The notes: generated from the sequence alone by a model not told the origin. A DNA stretch of 9,359 bases from DASYML01 sp036009045 (GCA_036009045.1 DASYML010000023.1:1-9359), one strand, 5' to 3'. Counted from the stretch's first letter, positions 1-7,066 are shown. Translations and numbers: made by a program.

Positions 1-79
1 TGAGACTGGAGTCTGGTCAAGACATCTGCTGTTGACCAGTCTCCAGTCTCAAGCCTCCAGCCTCTTGCTTCTCAGTCTC
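1..79. repeat. Heptad-unit inverted repeat, copy 1 (cut by window edge)
   Basis: Bases 1-20 and 32-51 are reverse complements with one mismatch (T12 against T40) around an 11-nt loop. The arms are made of 7-base units: GAGACTG and GAGTCTG at 2-15, and CAGTCTC, CAGTCTC, AAGCCTC, CAGCCTC at 37-64. Another CAGTCTC lies at 73-79. The array reaches the stop codon of the histidine kinase (72-74), so the last codons of that gene sit in repeat-like sequence. The same units occur at 5441-5534 and 8265-8406. The element may continue left of base 1. In the minus-strand mRNA it would form a hairpin just after the kinase stop, without a clear U-run, so a terminator role is only possible. Confidence 0.85.
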
Positions 80-2984
80 CCGCTGCCTGCATGTGCGCGT
101 GTGAGTTGACCGTTGGAAGAGTGATGCGGAAGGTGGTGCCGCGACCGGGGAGGCTCTGGACGGCGATGTGGCCGGAGTGTTCCTGGACGATGCCGTAGGA
201 GACTGCGAGGCCGAGGCCCGTACCGCGCCCGACGCCCTTGGTGGTGAAGAAGGGGTCGTAAATCTTGGCGACGTTTTCCGGCGAGATGCCGATGCCCGTG
301 TCTGAGACTTCGATGACGACCGAATCATCGTCGCTCGTGGTGGTCCGCAGGGTGATGGAGCCGCCTTCTGGAATCGCGTCGCGCGCGTTGAGCAGCAGGT
401 TCGTGAAGACCTGTTGCAGTTTGCCCGCGTTGCCGAACACGCGCGGCAGCGTGGATGCGTACTGGCGCGCAATCTCTATCTGGTTACGGCGCAGTTGCGG
501 CTCAAGCAGTTGCAAGGTGTCGTCGAGCACGCGATGGAGGTCCAATTCGTTGAACTCGGTCGCGCCGCCCGTGCGAGAAAAGTTGAGCAGGTTGTTGACG
601 ATGTTGGAGGCGCGGTCGGCCTGTCTTCGCACCTTCTGAAGCAGCGCGTGCTTCGGGTCCGTTTCGGGCAGCATCCCCAAAAGCATCTGCGTGTAGGACG
701 AAACGCCCGTCAAAGGCGTGTTGACTTCATGCGCGACGCCCGCCGCGAGCAAGCCTATGGATGAGAGTTTCTCTCGCTGCATCAACTGTTCTTCGAGACG
801 CGTGCGCGCGGTCACGTCTTCGAGGACGACGAGCGCGCCGGTCGCGTCGGGCGAGTCGGAACGAAGCGGCGCGATGGCTATATTGAGGACCAGCGAGCGG
901 CCCGCGCGCGTCGCCGTGTGCAGTTTGTAGATATGGCGCAGTTCGGACAAATGCCACCCGGCGCTGTCCAGTACCTGTCGCAAAGTCTCCGCGAAGTCTT
1001 CCGCGAAGAGGTCTTCGACGTACCGGCCCACGCTCGTATCGCGCCTCACTTCGAGTATCTCTTCGAGCGCGGAATTGCAGCGCGTGATGCGTCCCTCCAA
1101 ATCAACCGCGAGCAGACCGACGTTGATGGATTCGACGATGGACTCGTTGAATTCCTTGAGGAGTTCCATCTCCGCCGCGCGCTCCTGTTGCTCCTGGTAG
1201 AGCAGGCTGTTCTCAACCGCGACGGCGACGTAACCGGAGACGGTGCGGAGTATGTCCACGTCTTCCGAAGAGAGCAGCGCGCCGTCAACCGAACTCCCAA
1301 GACCGATGACCGCGACCATCCGCCCGCGCACGACGCACGGCACATAGTAATGAAGCGCGCGCCTCACGAACCCTGCGGTCTGCGGCGCGAGGTCCAGGTC
1401 GTCGGCGCGGACGATGCCCGTCTCAGCCGAGCGCACGCGAATCATCTCGCGGAAATCCGGCGGCACGATCATGGATTCGGAAAGCCCCGCCGCACGCGCC
1501 ACGCTGTAACCTGCGGGAGTGCGCGTGTCTTCTATGAAGATGGCGATGCGCTTGACGTTGAGAACCTGTTGAAGACGACTGACGAGCGCATCCAGAAGCG
1601 GCTCAAGCGCGGTCGTGGCGGAGAGCGTGCGCCCGAAGTCCAAGAGGCTATTGCGCATGTCATAGCGCTCGCCGTAGAAGATGCGGTCCACCCTCTCTTG
1701 CAGGAAATTCTTAATCGGCGCGGCGATCATGACTATCAAAGCCATCGCCGCGATAGCGATGATGACGCGCAAAGTGATTTCGCCGCTCGCGATGACATCT
1801 CCGCTCAGGGCATAGAGTCCCGCGCTGTAGACCACCGCGCCGATCATGATGGCGATGGCAATCGTCGTCACCGCGTAGACCGCCGCGCGTCGCACCACCA
1901 GTTCCACATCCATCAGGCGATAGCGGACCACCGAATAACCGAACGCGAGCGGAATCAGTATGAGCGGCAGGACGGCCACATCCGTGACCAGGCTCTCGCT
2001 GTTCGCTTCAAAGATATAGCCGACGGCGTAGAGCAGCGTGAAGGGCGTAATCGCCAGCGCCGAACCCCACACGACCCACTTTAACTGCTGGCGCACGACA
2101 GCCGACCGGCTCTTCACGAAAGTGCGGACCAGCAACACAGCGCTCGCCACCAGCGCGAGGGCGAAGTGCGCGAAGATGAGTTTGTAAAACCAGTTGATGA
2201 CGTTCTCTGAGAGAACTAAATGCGGGAGCGGGAAATAGACCGCGACCGCGAAAGCCAGCAGGACCAGCGCGGGCACGTAGAGCAGCACGGCGAGCCAGCG
2301 CCGCTCCTTCGAGAGATGATAGCGCGTCGGATAGATGGCGCAGAAGTGCAGGAAGAGCGGCGCGAAGATGACCAGCGCGGCATCGTCCAGAAACGCGATA
2401 GCGAGGTCCAGGTCTTTATAGGAGCCGACGGGCTTGTAGAAATGAAAGACGAAGGCGGCCAGGCAGAGGGTCGTAAAGTGCAGCACGTAGGGTGCGCGCC
2501 CGCCCTGCTTGAAGAGTACGAAGAAGCCTATGAAGAGATAGACGAGACCGATGAGGTTGAGATACAGGTCGCGGTCGGTCCAGTTCTGAAGCGGTTGTAG
2601 ATTGTCCAGGTCCGCATTGTAGAAGCGCGTCTCCGTGGGCCAAGAGGGCCGCTCGATAAGGTAGTGAAGTTGACCGCCGACGTGTGCCTCTGAGAGATAG
2701 ATTTGCACATCGCTGGCGCGCACGACCTCATCCGGGTGGTCCGTATCAACCGCACTGATGCCTAACAGATGGTCGCCCGGAAGAATGCCCGCGCGACCGC
2801 CCGCCGAACCCTGCGCGACCGAGCGAGCGATGATGCCGTCTTTGGTCTCCGTCCATTCGACGCCGTCTGTGGGAGGGGGGACGCGCTTGAGACGCTGGGC
2901 GAAGTTGATGCCTCCGGCGGTAATCAGCAGGATCGCCCCGAACATCAGGACCAGCGTTCGCGTTGTCAGCACAGACTCTTTCAA
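72..2984 (-). CDS. Membrane sensor histidine kinase with PDZ, multi-TM, GAF and PAS modules
   Basis: Predicted inner-membrane sensor kinase of 970 residues that autophosphorylates on His and passes the phosphate to an unseen response regulator. Order of parts: first membrane helix about 10-30; PDZ-like segment about 41-110; a run of hydrophobic helices between about 140 and 423; GAF-like domain about 450-595; a helical linker; PAS domain about 612-725; HisKA with the phospho-acceptor H752 in AHEVNTPLTG; and HATPase_c with N866 (N box), DTGIGIS from 895 (G1), DPFF at 910-913 (F box) and GTGLGL at 921-926 (G2). All catalytic motifs are intact. The PAS-HisKA-HATPase tail resembles NtrB-like kinases. 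The start is taken as TTG 2984, the first start after an in-frame TGA, with AAGGA 11 nt upstream (2996-3000). GTG 2972 (residue 5) is an alternative. The stimulus cannot be read from the sequence. Confidence 0.95.
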   Translation of the reverse strand: MKESVLTTRTLVLMFGAILLITAGGINFAQRLKRVPPPTDGVEWTETKDGIIARSVAQGSAGGRAGILPGDHLLGISAVDTDHPDEVVRASDVQIYLSEAHVGGQLHYLIERPSWPTETRFYNADLDNLQPLQNWTDRDLYLNLIGLVYLFIGFFVLFKQGGRAPYVLHFTTLCLAAFVFHFYKPVGSYKDLDLAIAFLDDAALVIFAPLFLHFCAIYPTRYHLSKERRWLAVLLYVPALVLLAFAVAVYFPLPHLVLSENVINWFYKLIFAHFALALVASAVLLVRTFVKSRSAVVRQQLKWVVWGSALAITPFTLLYAVGYIFEANSESLVTDVAVLPLILIPLAFGYSVVRYRLMDVELVVRRAAVYAVTTIAIAIMIGAVVYSAGLYALSGDVIASGEITLRVIIAIAAMALIVMIAAPIKNFLQERVDRIFYGERYDMRNSLLDFGRTLSATTALEPLLDALVSRLQQVLNVKRIAIFIEDTRTPAGYSVARAAGLSESMIVPPDFREMIRVRSAETGIVRADDLDLAPQTAGFVRRALHYYVPCVVRGRMVAVIGLGSSVDGALLSSEDVDILRTVSGYVAVAVENSLLYQEQQERAAEMELLKEFNESIVESINVGLLAVDLEGRITRCNSALEEILEVRRDTSVGRYVEDLFAEDFAETLRQVLDSAGWHLSELRHIYKLHTATRAGRSLVLNIAIAPLRSDSPDATGALVVLEDVTARTRLEEQLMQREKLSSIGLLAAGVAHEVNTPLTGVSSYTQMLLGMLPETDPKHALLQKVRRQADRASNIVNNLLNFSRTGGATEFNELDLHRVLDDTLQLLEPQLRRNQIEIARQYASTLPRVFGNAGKLQQVFTNLLLNARDAIPEGGSITLRTTTSDDDSVVIEVSDTGIGISPENVAKIYDPFFTTKGVGRGTGLGLAVSYGIVQEHSGHIAVQSLPGRGTTFRITLPTVNSHAHMQAAGD

Positions 2985-3337
2985 CGTGCGTCACATCCTT
3001 TTAACCTAAGCGCACACTCCGACAAACGGAAAAATCAAGCAATCAATGTTCCAACCAGCCTTCCAGGCAACGCCCCGCGCAAGCCTTTCCCGCTTCCTCC
3101 GTCGCCAATTTCACACAGGGGCGAGCAGGGACCGCTCGCACAAGAATATTCTACTCGCTTAACCGCTTGATGAAACAGAAACTTAGTCCTCCGGCACGGT
3201 TCTGGATAAATCCAAGTTTTCGTAGTTATACGAGAATTTGGAAAACAGGGGAAAAGCCAAAAAGGGAAAAGTCGAAAAAGAGAAGGCTCATTTTGAAGCC
3301 CGCTCTTGCTGCTTTCGACTCTCCCCTTTCGCTTCTT
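2985..3337. other. Intergenic stretch of 353 bases, no convincing gene
   Basis: This gap separates two minus-strand genes. Near 3338 it holds the hairpin listed separately (3260-3330). At 3121-3139 there is a short stem GCGAGC/GCTCGC with a 7-nt loop, and at 3143-3152 a 10-bp palindrome AGAATATTCT. The Shine-Dalgarno-like AAGGA for the kinase is at 2996-3000. No convincing -35/-10 pair for the kinase was found. Short ORFs across the gap have low-complexity Lys/Arg-rich translations and no start signal, and are not called. Confidence 0.7.
3260..3330 (-). terminator. Long G.U-containing hairpin after the barrel gene, probable terminator
   Basis: On the minus strand, 7 nt after the TAA at 3340-3338, the 19-nt arm at 3330-3312 (starting GAAAGGGG) pairs without a break to the 19-nt arm at 3278-3260. 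Fifteen pairs are Watson-Crick and four are G.U. Inside lies a smaller hairpin, GGCT(T)CA with loop AAA and TGAGCC. Runs of U occur at the 3' foot (CCCTTTTT). In a plus-strand transcript the four wobbles would become C.A mismatches, so the fold is favoured only in the direction of the upstream gene. Intrinsic terminator is the likeliest role; mRNA 3'-end protection is another. Confidence 0.65.
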
Positions 3338-5173
3338 TTAAAACCTCACGGAGATACCGCCGCGCACGGAGCGACGCGCCGCAGAGTTCAATTGCAATAA
3401 GGTCTCTGAATCCTCCGTGCTCGTTTGCGTATCGAGCAGGTTGCGCGCGTCAATCACGGCCTCTGCGCGCAAGGGCAAGCCGAAGCTGGGCAAATCCTGC
3501 GTCACCATAATGCTCAGCGACGGGTCGTAAACAGCGAGCCGCCCGGCGAAGGGGTCTATGGCGAAGACGGTCGCTTTCGGAGAGAAGCGAAAGACCGTGC
3601 GGACGTGCGTGCCGGAACCCAGGTCCGCGCCGAGTTGCAGCGCGGCGCTCTGGAAAAAGTCGTTCTGGAACATCGCCGCCGGATTGGTCAGACCTTTCGT
3701 CGTGAGACTCTGACCGCGCCCGAAAGAATAGCCCGCAGAGGCATTGAGAATGCGGCTCACGCGGCGCGTGTAAACGACGCGCATCCCGCGCGCCGCGCCC
3801 TGCTGGTTGGCGACGTTGATGAGCGCCTCGCCGTTCTCGTTATTGAAGGCCGCGAGCGGGGTGCTCAAGAGTCCCACGCCGCGATTGTTCGTCGTGTCGA
3901 AGAAGGCCGTCGCTTCAAAACTCGATTCGTTGTCAATCACTCTTTCGACGCCGAACTCGAAACGGCGCGTGCGTTCCATCACCGCGCGCCCGTCAACGAG
4001 TGCGATAGGCCCACGCACCGGCTGCTTGAAGGTAATCTGGTGGCCTTCAAATCCGATGCTGCTCTGCGCGTTGCGCTCTTCGCCGCCAGGAGCATAGGAC
4101 GCCTTGACGCGCGTCCGCGCGTTGGCATCCATCTGGAAACCTATGCGCGGGCTGAAAGAATCGGCGGTGCTCGCGCCCAGGAAACGCGAGTAATCGAGGC
4201 CGAGTACGACCACGATGCCGTCGCGCACGATCCACTCGTCAACCGCGCGCAAAGAGACCTGGCCCAGCGCGCCGCGCTCGTTCATCTTCTTCAGGTAGGA
4301 GGCCGCGCCGAGTTGGTCCGCGCCGATGCTCAGGCTGACGCGATGGCGTTCGCCAGCCCGCACGCGAGCGGTTGTTTCGAGTCTTTGAGACGCGCCCCGC
4401 CCCGTGCCCGTCTGGCCCATGAAAATCAGATCAACCTGATTACTCGCGGGCACGACGAAGGCGAAATTCATTCCCGCGTAAACGGGAGTCGAACTGTTTG
4501 AAGAGGTCGCGGCGTAAGTCTCTACGACGCCCTGCGTGCGCGGCAAGTGCTTGCTTTCGGAGTTTTCATTGTTGAGGGCGGATTCATCGTTGAGGGTGGC
4601 GGTTTCCGTTTCGCCGTTAGTCTCGGCCTCGTCCACATCGGCGGCGGCGTCAACGCTGCCGAGGACGCGGCGTATGTCTTCATCTTCGCCCTGCTGCTCC
4701 TGAAAGATGGAGCGGCGTGTCTGCGTCGCCATGATGCGCCAGCGCACGTTGTCGCGGTCTCTGCGTCTTTCCGGCGCGGTGCGGCCCTGCCCGACGCGTT
4801 CAAGGTTAAAATGATAGACGACCTCATCGGAGGCGCGGACCTGCACGGAGTTGAAGAGGGCTTCGTTAAAGCCGTCGGCGATGGCGCGGACGTTATAACG
4901 ACCGGGAGCGATGCGCGCGTGAAAGCTGCCGTCGGCGGCGCTGCGCGTCTCCTTGATGACGGCGTTCGCGCCCTCCTTGATGAGCGAAATGACAGCGCCC
5001 GCGAGCGGATTGCCGTTGTTATCTTTGACCAGTCCGCTGATTGTCCCGAAGGCGCGGCCACTGCCGCCGCCGCTGCTACTGACGTTGCGCCCGTAAGTTT
5101 GCGGCGCGCTCGCCGTACACAGGAGGGACAAGACGAGCAAGGTCAAACCGGCTGGATGTAAAGCTTTTCTCAT
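3338..5173 (-). CDS. Exported outer-membrane-type barrel protein with carboxypeptidase-regulatory-like domain
   Basis: A 611-residue protein. It begins with a type I signal peptide (hydrophobic core about 8-22, likely cut after Ala-Ser-Ala at 23). A Gly/Ser stretch follows, then a carboxypeptidase-regulatory-like (Ig-like) domain about 43-125 with GTISGLVKDNNGNPLAGA and the DGSF...GRYNVRA pattern. Next comes an acidic, Asn/Glu/Thr-rich linker about 165-215, then about 390 residues of alternating beta-strand pattern ending in ...GGISVRF. A terminal Phe is typical of the recognition signal of outer-membrane barrels. This resembles the Oar/TonB-receptor-like proteins of acidobacteria, but no plug domain or TonB box is apparent and the length is well below usual. 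Transport is therefore not assumed. Start ATG 5173 is chosen over ATG 5200 because GGAGG (5184-5188) lies 10 nt upstream and the signal peptide begins there. The start overlaps the upstream stop as ATGA. The cargo is unknown. Confidence 0.85.
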   Translation of the reverse strand: MRKALHPAGLTLLVLSLLCTASAPQTYGRNVSSSGGGSGRAFGTISGLVKDNNGNPLAGAVISLIKEGANAVIKETRSAADGSFHARIAPGRYNVRAIADGFNEALFNSVQVRASDEVVYHFNLERVGQGRTAPERRRDRDNVRWRIMATQTRRSIFQEQQGEDEDIRRVLGSVDAAADVDEAETNGETETATLNDESALNNENSESKHLPRTQGVVETYAATSSNSSTPVYAGMNFAFVVPASNQVDLIFMGQTGTGRGASQRLETTARVRAGERHRVSLSIGADQLGAASYLKKMNERGALGQVSLRAVDEWIVRDGIVVVLGLDYSRFLGASTADSFSPRIGFQMDANARTRVKASYAPGGEERNAQSSIGFEGHQITFKQPVRGPIALVDGRAVMERTRRFEFGVERVIDNESSFEATAFFDTTNNRGVGLLSTPLAAFNNENGEALINVANQQGAARGMRVVYTRRVSRILNASAGYSFGRGQSLTTKGLTNPAAMFQNDFFQSAALQLGADLGSGTHVRTVFRFSPKATVFAIDPFAGRLAVYDPSLSIMVTQDLPSFGLPLRAEAVIDARNLLDTQTSTEDSETLLQLNSAARRSVRGGISVRF

Positions 5174-5376
5174 CTGGGCCAAACCTCCACAGGCGCGCAC
5201 AGGCGTTGAGCCATCTCAAACGCGTCGCGCGCTCTCAAGCGATACTCTCTCGACAGTATCATTTTCACGAAGGCAAGATTCTCTGTAACAAACATCTGAT
5301 GACCAGGGCTGTCGAGGATGTTGCCCTGCAAGTCTAAAAAAGCGAAGCGCCTGGGGTGCGCCTCACCTACCGGCAC
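5170..5376 (-). CDS. Small hypothetical protein, translationally coupled to the barrel gene
   Basis: A 68-codon ORF starting at GTG 5376, the first start after an in-frame TAA. The family is not recognised. The translation has mixed, protein-like composition (for example FAFLDLQGNILDSP and the amphipathic stretch FVKMILSREYRLRARDAFEM), no signal peptide and no membrane helix, with one Cys and one Trp near the C terminus. About 65% of codons end in G or C, which fits coding in this genome but is not decisive. Supporting context: AGGCGG 9 nt before the start (5386-5391), a good promoter at 5402-5430, and a stop that overlaps the next start as ATGA (5173-5170). It may be a real small protein or only a translated leader that feeds ribosomes to the barrel gene. 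Confidence 0.5.
   Translation of the reverse strand: MPVGEAHPRRFAFLDLQGNILDSPGHQMFVTENLAFVKMILSREYRLRARDAFEMAQRLCAPVEVWPR
5184..5188 (-). promoter_or_regulatory. Shine-Dalgarno GGAGG deciding the barrel-protein start
   Basis: GGAGG on the minus strand lies 10 nt before ATG 5173 and inside the last codons of the 68-codon ORF. It supports ATG 5173 over the in-frame ATG at 5200, which lies upstream of this site. Confidence 0.7.
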
Positions 5377-5401
5377 AAGTTAAACCCGCCTGAGTGAAGC
5401 C

Positions 5402-5430
5402 ATTTTCCGTCACATCACGAAGAGTGTCAA
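5402..5430 (-). promoter_or_regulatory. Sigma70-like promoter for the minus-strand pair
   Basis: On the minus strand TTGACA (5430-5425) is a perfect -35 box. A 17-nt spacer follows, then GAAAAT (5407-5402), which matches four of six -10 positions. The expected start of transcription, near 5395, would give a leader of about 19 nt before GTG 5376 and would include the AGGCGG ribosome site. This fits the 68-codon ORF being the first cistron. Predicted by eye only. Confidence 0.5.
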
Positions 5431-5440
5431 GAAGATAAGC

Positions 5441-5534
5441 ACGAGAGACTGGAGACTGGAGGCTGGAGACTGGTCAAAGCAAGGACGTTTTTAACCAGTC
5501 TCCAGTCTCCAGCCTCTAGTTCCTGGCCTCTCGT
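5441..5534. repeat. Heptad-unit inverted repeat, copy 2
   Basis: The left arm 5441-5474 is ACGA, then GAGACTG, GAGACTG, GAGGCTG, GAGACTG, then GT. The right arm 5494-5534 is AC, then CAGTCTC, CAGTCTC, CAGCCTC, TAGTTCC, TGGCCTC, then TCGT. The arms end in the same four outer bases (ACGA/TCGT) but differ in length by exactly one 7-base unit (34 against 41). The loop is 19 nt (5475-5493). The element sits in the divergent gap between the leftward promoter and the M16 gene. Its inner core ACTGGT(CAA) is shared with the copy at 1-51. Confidence 0.88.
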
Positions 5535-5616
5535 TTTGCGACGTGTTAGGATGCTATGTTTTAGAGGATGCTTCTTTCTTCAGCCAGTATGGCTCAAAGG
5601 CTTTTCATCAATCATT

Positions 5617-6912
5617 ATGATAGACCAAGTTCAATCTTCGAGGCTTCCGAACGGCCTCACCATCCTGACGGAACACATGCCGGGCCTGCGCTCCGTGACC
5701 GTCGGTATCTGGGTCCGGCGCGGTTCGCGTCACGAATCAACGGTGCTCAATGGCATCTGCCATTTCATCGAACACGCCGTCTTCAAAGGCACGTCCAGGC
5801 GCACGGCCCTGGACATCGCGGTTGAATCGGATCGTCTTGGCGGACACCTCGACGCCTACACGACGCACGAGATCACGGGCTTTGCGATGAAGGTCGCGGA
5901 CACGGGATTGGTCCAGGCATTCGACTTGCTCTCGGACATGCTGGCGCGCCCGCGCTTTGATCAGGAAGACCTCCTGCGCGAGCAGAAGGTCATCATCGAA
6001 GAGATGAAGATGGTCGAAGACACGCCGGATGAATTTTTGGGCGAACTCTTCAACGCGGCCTATTTCCCGGACCACCCGCTGGGCCGCCCGATAGAGGGCA
6101 CGGAAGAGACCGTCTCATCCTTCGACAGGGAAAAGACCGCTGGCTATCACGCGCGCGAGTATGCGCCGCGCAATCTCGTCATCGCCGCCGCCGGAAACGT
6201 CCAACACGAGCAACTGGTCGAACTCGCCGGGCGCGCTTTCGCAGAAGCTGGACCGGAAGGTGGACCGGAAGCGACGGCATCCGCCGGGAGCGACGAACAA
6301 TCCGTTGTGCCCGCCACAGCCGCTCCCATCCTCATTGAGCGCAAGAAGGAACTGGAACAGGCGCACCTGATTATCGCCAGCCCCTGGCCCCACGCGAGAG
6401 ACGAGGAACGCTACGCCGCGAGCCTCTTAGCCTCCGTCATCGGCGGCGGAACCTCTAGCCGTCTCTGGCAATCTATCCGCGAAGAACGCGGTCTCGCATA
6501 CTCTGTCGGCGCGGGCGCGACGGCCTTCACAGATACGGGCGTCTTCAACATCTACGCCGGAACTTCGCCCGCGCATCTGGACCAGGTACTGGACCTCTCG
6601 TTGAGCGAACTGCGCCGCGCCGTGCGCGAACGCGTCAGCGAAGAGGAACTCGCGCTCGTCAAGGATCAATCCATCTCTTCCATCCTGCTGGGCCTGGAAT
6701 CTTCCAGCGCGCGCGCCGGAGCCTTGGCCCGGCAGGAGATCATCCACGGTCGCCGCATCACGCCCGACGAAATCATCAGCCGTCTCTCCGCCGTCACGGT
6801 CGAAGACCTGCAACGTGTCGCATGCGCCTCCTTCACATCGGAAGCGCTGGCGCTCGCCGCGCTCGGAGACCTCAACGGCTTTCGCGTGGACCGCGCGCGT
6901 TTGGAGATTTGA
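5617..6912 (+). CDS. M16 family (pitrilysin/insulinase-type) zinc metallopeptidase
   Basis: A 431-residue peptidase of the single-chain bacterial type related to the processing-peptidase beta subunit, which degrades or trims peptides within a closed chamber. The N-terminal half carries the inverted zinc motif HFIEH (H49, E52, H53), with the third ligand at about E129 in the EEMKMVEDTPDE segment, so the catalytic site appears intact. The C-terminal half carries GGGTSSRL (276-283) and GLAYSV (292-297), the conserved substrate-side motifs. A Gly/Pro/Ala/Ser-rich linker (about 211-236, with a GGACCGGAAG direct repeat at the DNA level) joins the halves. The family commonly has Met after HxxEH; here it is Ala54. 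ATG 5617 is chosen because the family usually begins just before the LPNGL motif (10-14). In-frame TTG 5536 and ATG 5551 would add 27 or 22 residues. No start has a well-placed ribosome site (AAAGG lies 16 nt upstream of 5617). No signal peptide follows from ATG 5617. Confidence 0.92.
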   Translation: MIDQVQSSRLPNGLTILTEHMPGLRSVTVGIWVRRGSRHESTVLNGICHFIEHAVFKGTSRRTALDIAVESDRLGGHLDAYTTHEITGFAMKVADTGLVQAFDLLSDMLARPRFDQEDLLREQKVIIEEMKMVEDTPDEFLGELFNAAYFPDHPLGRPIEGTEETVSSFDREKTAGYHAREYAPRNLVIAAAGNVQHEQLVELAGRAFAEAGPEGGPEATASAGSDEQSVVPATAAPILIERKKELEQAHLIIASPWPHARDEERYAASLLASVIGGGTSSRLWQSIREERGLAYSVGAGATAFTDTGVFNIYAGTSPAHLDQVLDLSLSELRRAVRERVSEEELALVKDQSISSILLGLESSSARAGALARQEIIHGRRITPDEIISRLSAVTVEDLQRVACASFTSEALALAALGDLNGFRVDRARLEI

Positions 6913-6943
6913 AAGAGGACCAATCTTTGAGTTGATGGAGATT

Positions 6944-7015
6944 GTCAGTACCGCCTGCGGTAGCGGGCGGGCGCTCAACCTTGAAGACCCGCCCGCTACC
7001 GCAGGCGGTACTGAC
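6944..7015. repeat. Perfect 28-bp REP/MITE-like palindrome
   Basis: Arms 6944-6971 (starting GTCAGTACCGCC) and 6988-7015 are exact reverse complements, 28 of 28, around a 16-nt loop. The loop has its own TCAA/TTGA. Each arm also holds a smaller palindrome, TACCGC-CT-GCGGTA (6949-6962 and 6997-7010), so a cruciform or two small hairpins are possible. It begins 31 nt after the M16 stop. There is no T-run after it and no clear target duplication beyond two or three bases. GTAG precedes the GC-rich stem, as in REP sequences linked to RAYT transposases, but no such gene is in the window. Confidence 0.92.
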
Positions 7016-7019
7016 ATGG

Positions 7020-7042
7020 ACGCTCTATATGTAAGAGAGCGT
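7020..7042 (+). promoter_or_regulatory. Small leader hairpin before the zinc-ribbon gene
   Basis: ACGCTCT (7020-7026) pairs with AGAGCGT (7036-7042) around a 9-nt loop, 8 nt before the GGAAGGAG ribosome site. It could influence access to that site. No function is established. Confidence 0.4.
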
Positions 7043-7050
7043 ATGAGCAC

Positions 7051-7058
7051 GGAAGGAG
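7051..7058 (+). promoter_or_regulatory. Shine-Dalgarno GGAAGGAG supporting a TTG start
   Basis: A strong purine-rich ribosome site ends 8 nt before TTG 7067. No in-frame ATG or GTG offers as good a context, and the zinc-ribbon cysteines lie right after, so the TTG start is accepted. Confidence 0.75.
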
Positions 7059-7066
7059 CACGCTGA

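Noticed and set aside
918..2084. Plus-strand open frame of 388 codons
   Set aside because: It lies entirely antisense to the well-supported histidine kinase. The translation is His/Arg/Asp-rich with no domain and no start signal, a usual artefact of high-GC coding DNA.
3143..3152. Palindrome AGAATATTCT as an operator for the kinase gene
   Set aside because: Only 10 bp, about 160 bases from the start codon and not next to a convincing promoter; could be chance.
3167..3400. Short plus-strand frames across the hairpin after the barrel gene
   Set aside because: Lys/Arg-rich low-complexity translation of the purine-rich arm, no ribosome site, overlapping the barrel gene end.
3425..4501. Plus-strand open frame of 358 codons
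   Set aside because: Antisense to the barrel gene, Arg/Ala-rich, no recognisable motif or ribosome site.
5536..5560. Promoter TTGCGA ... TATGTT before the M16 gene
   Set aside because: The spacing is only 13 bases and both boxes are weak.
6815..7066. Plus-strand 83-codon frame bridging the M16 gene and the zinc-ribbon gene
   Set aside because: Its first part is an out-of-frame reading of the M16 gene and its middle is the palindrome. Only the last 16 codons (7016-7066) merit mention.
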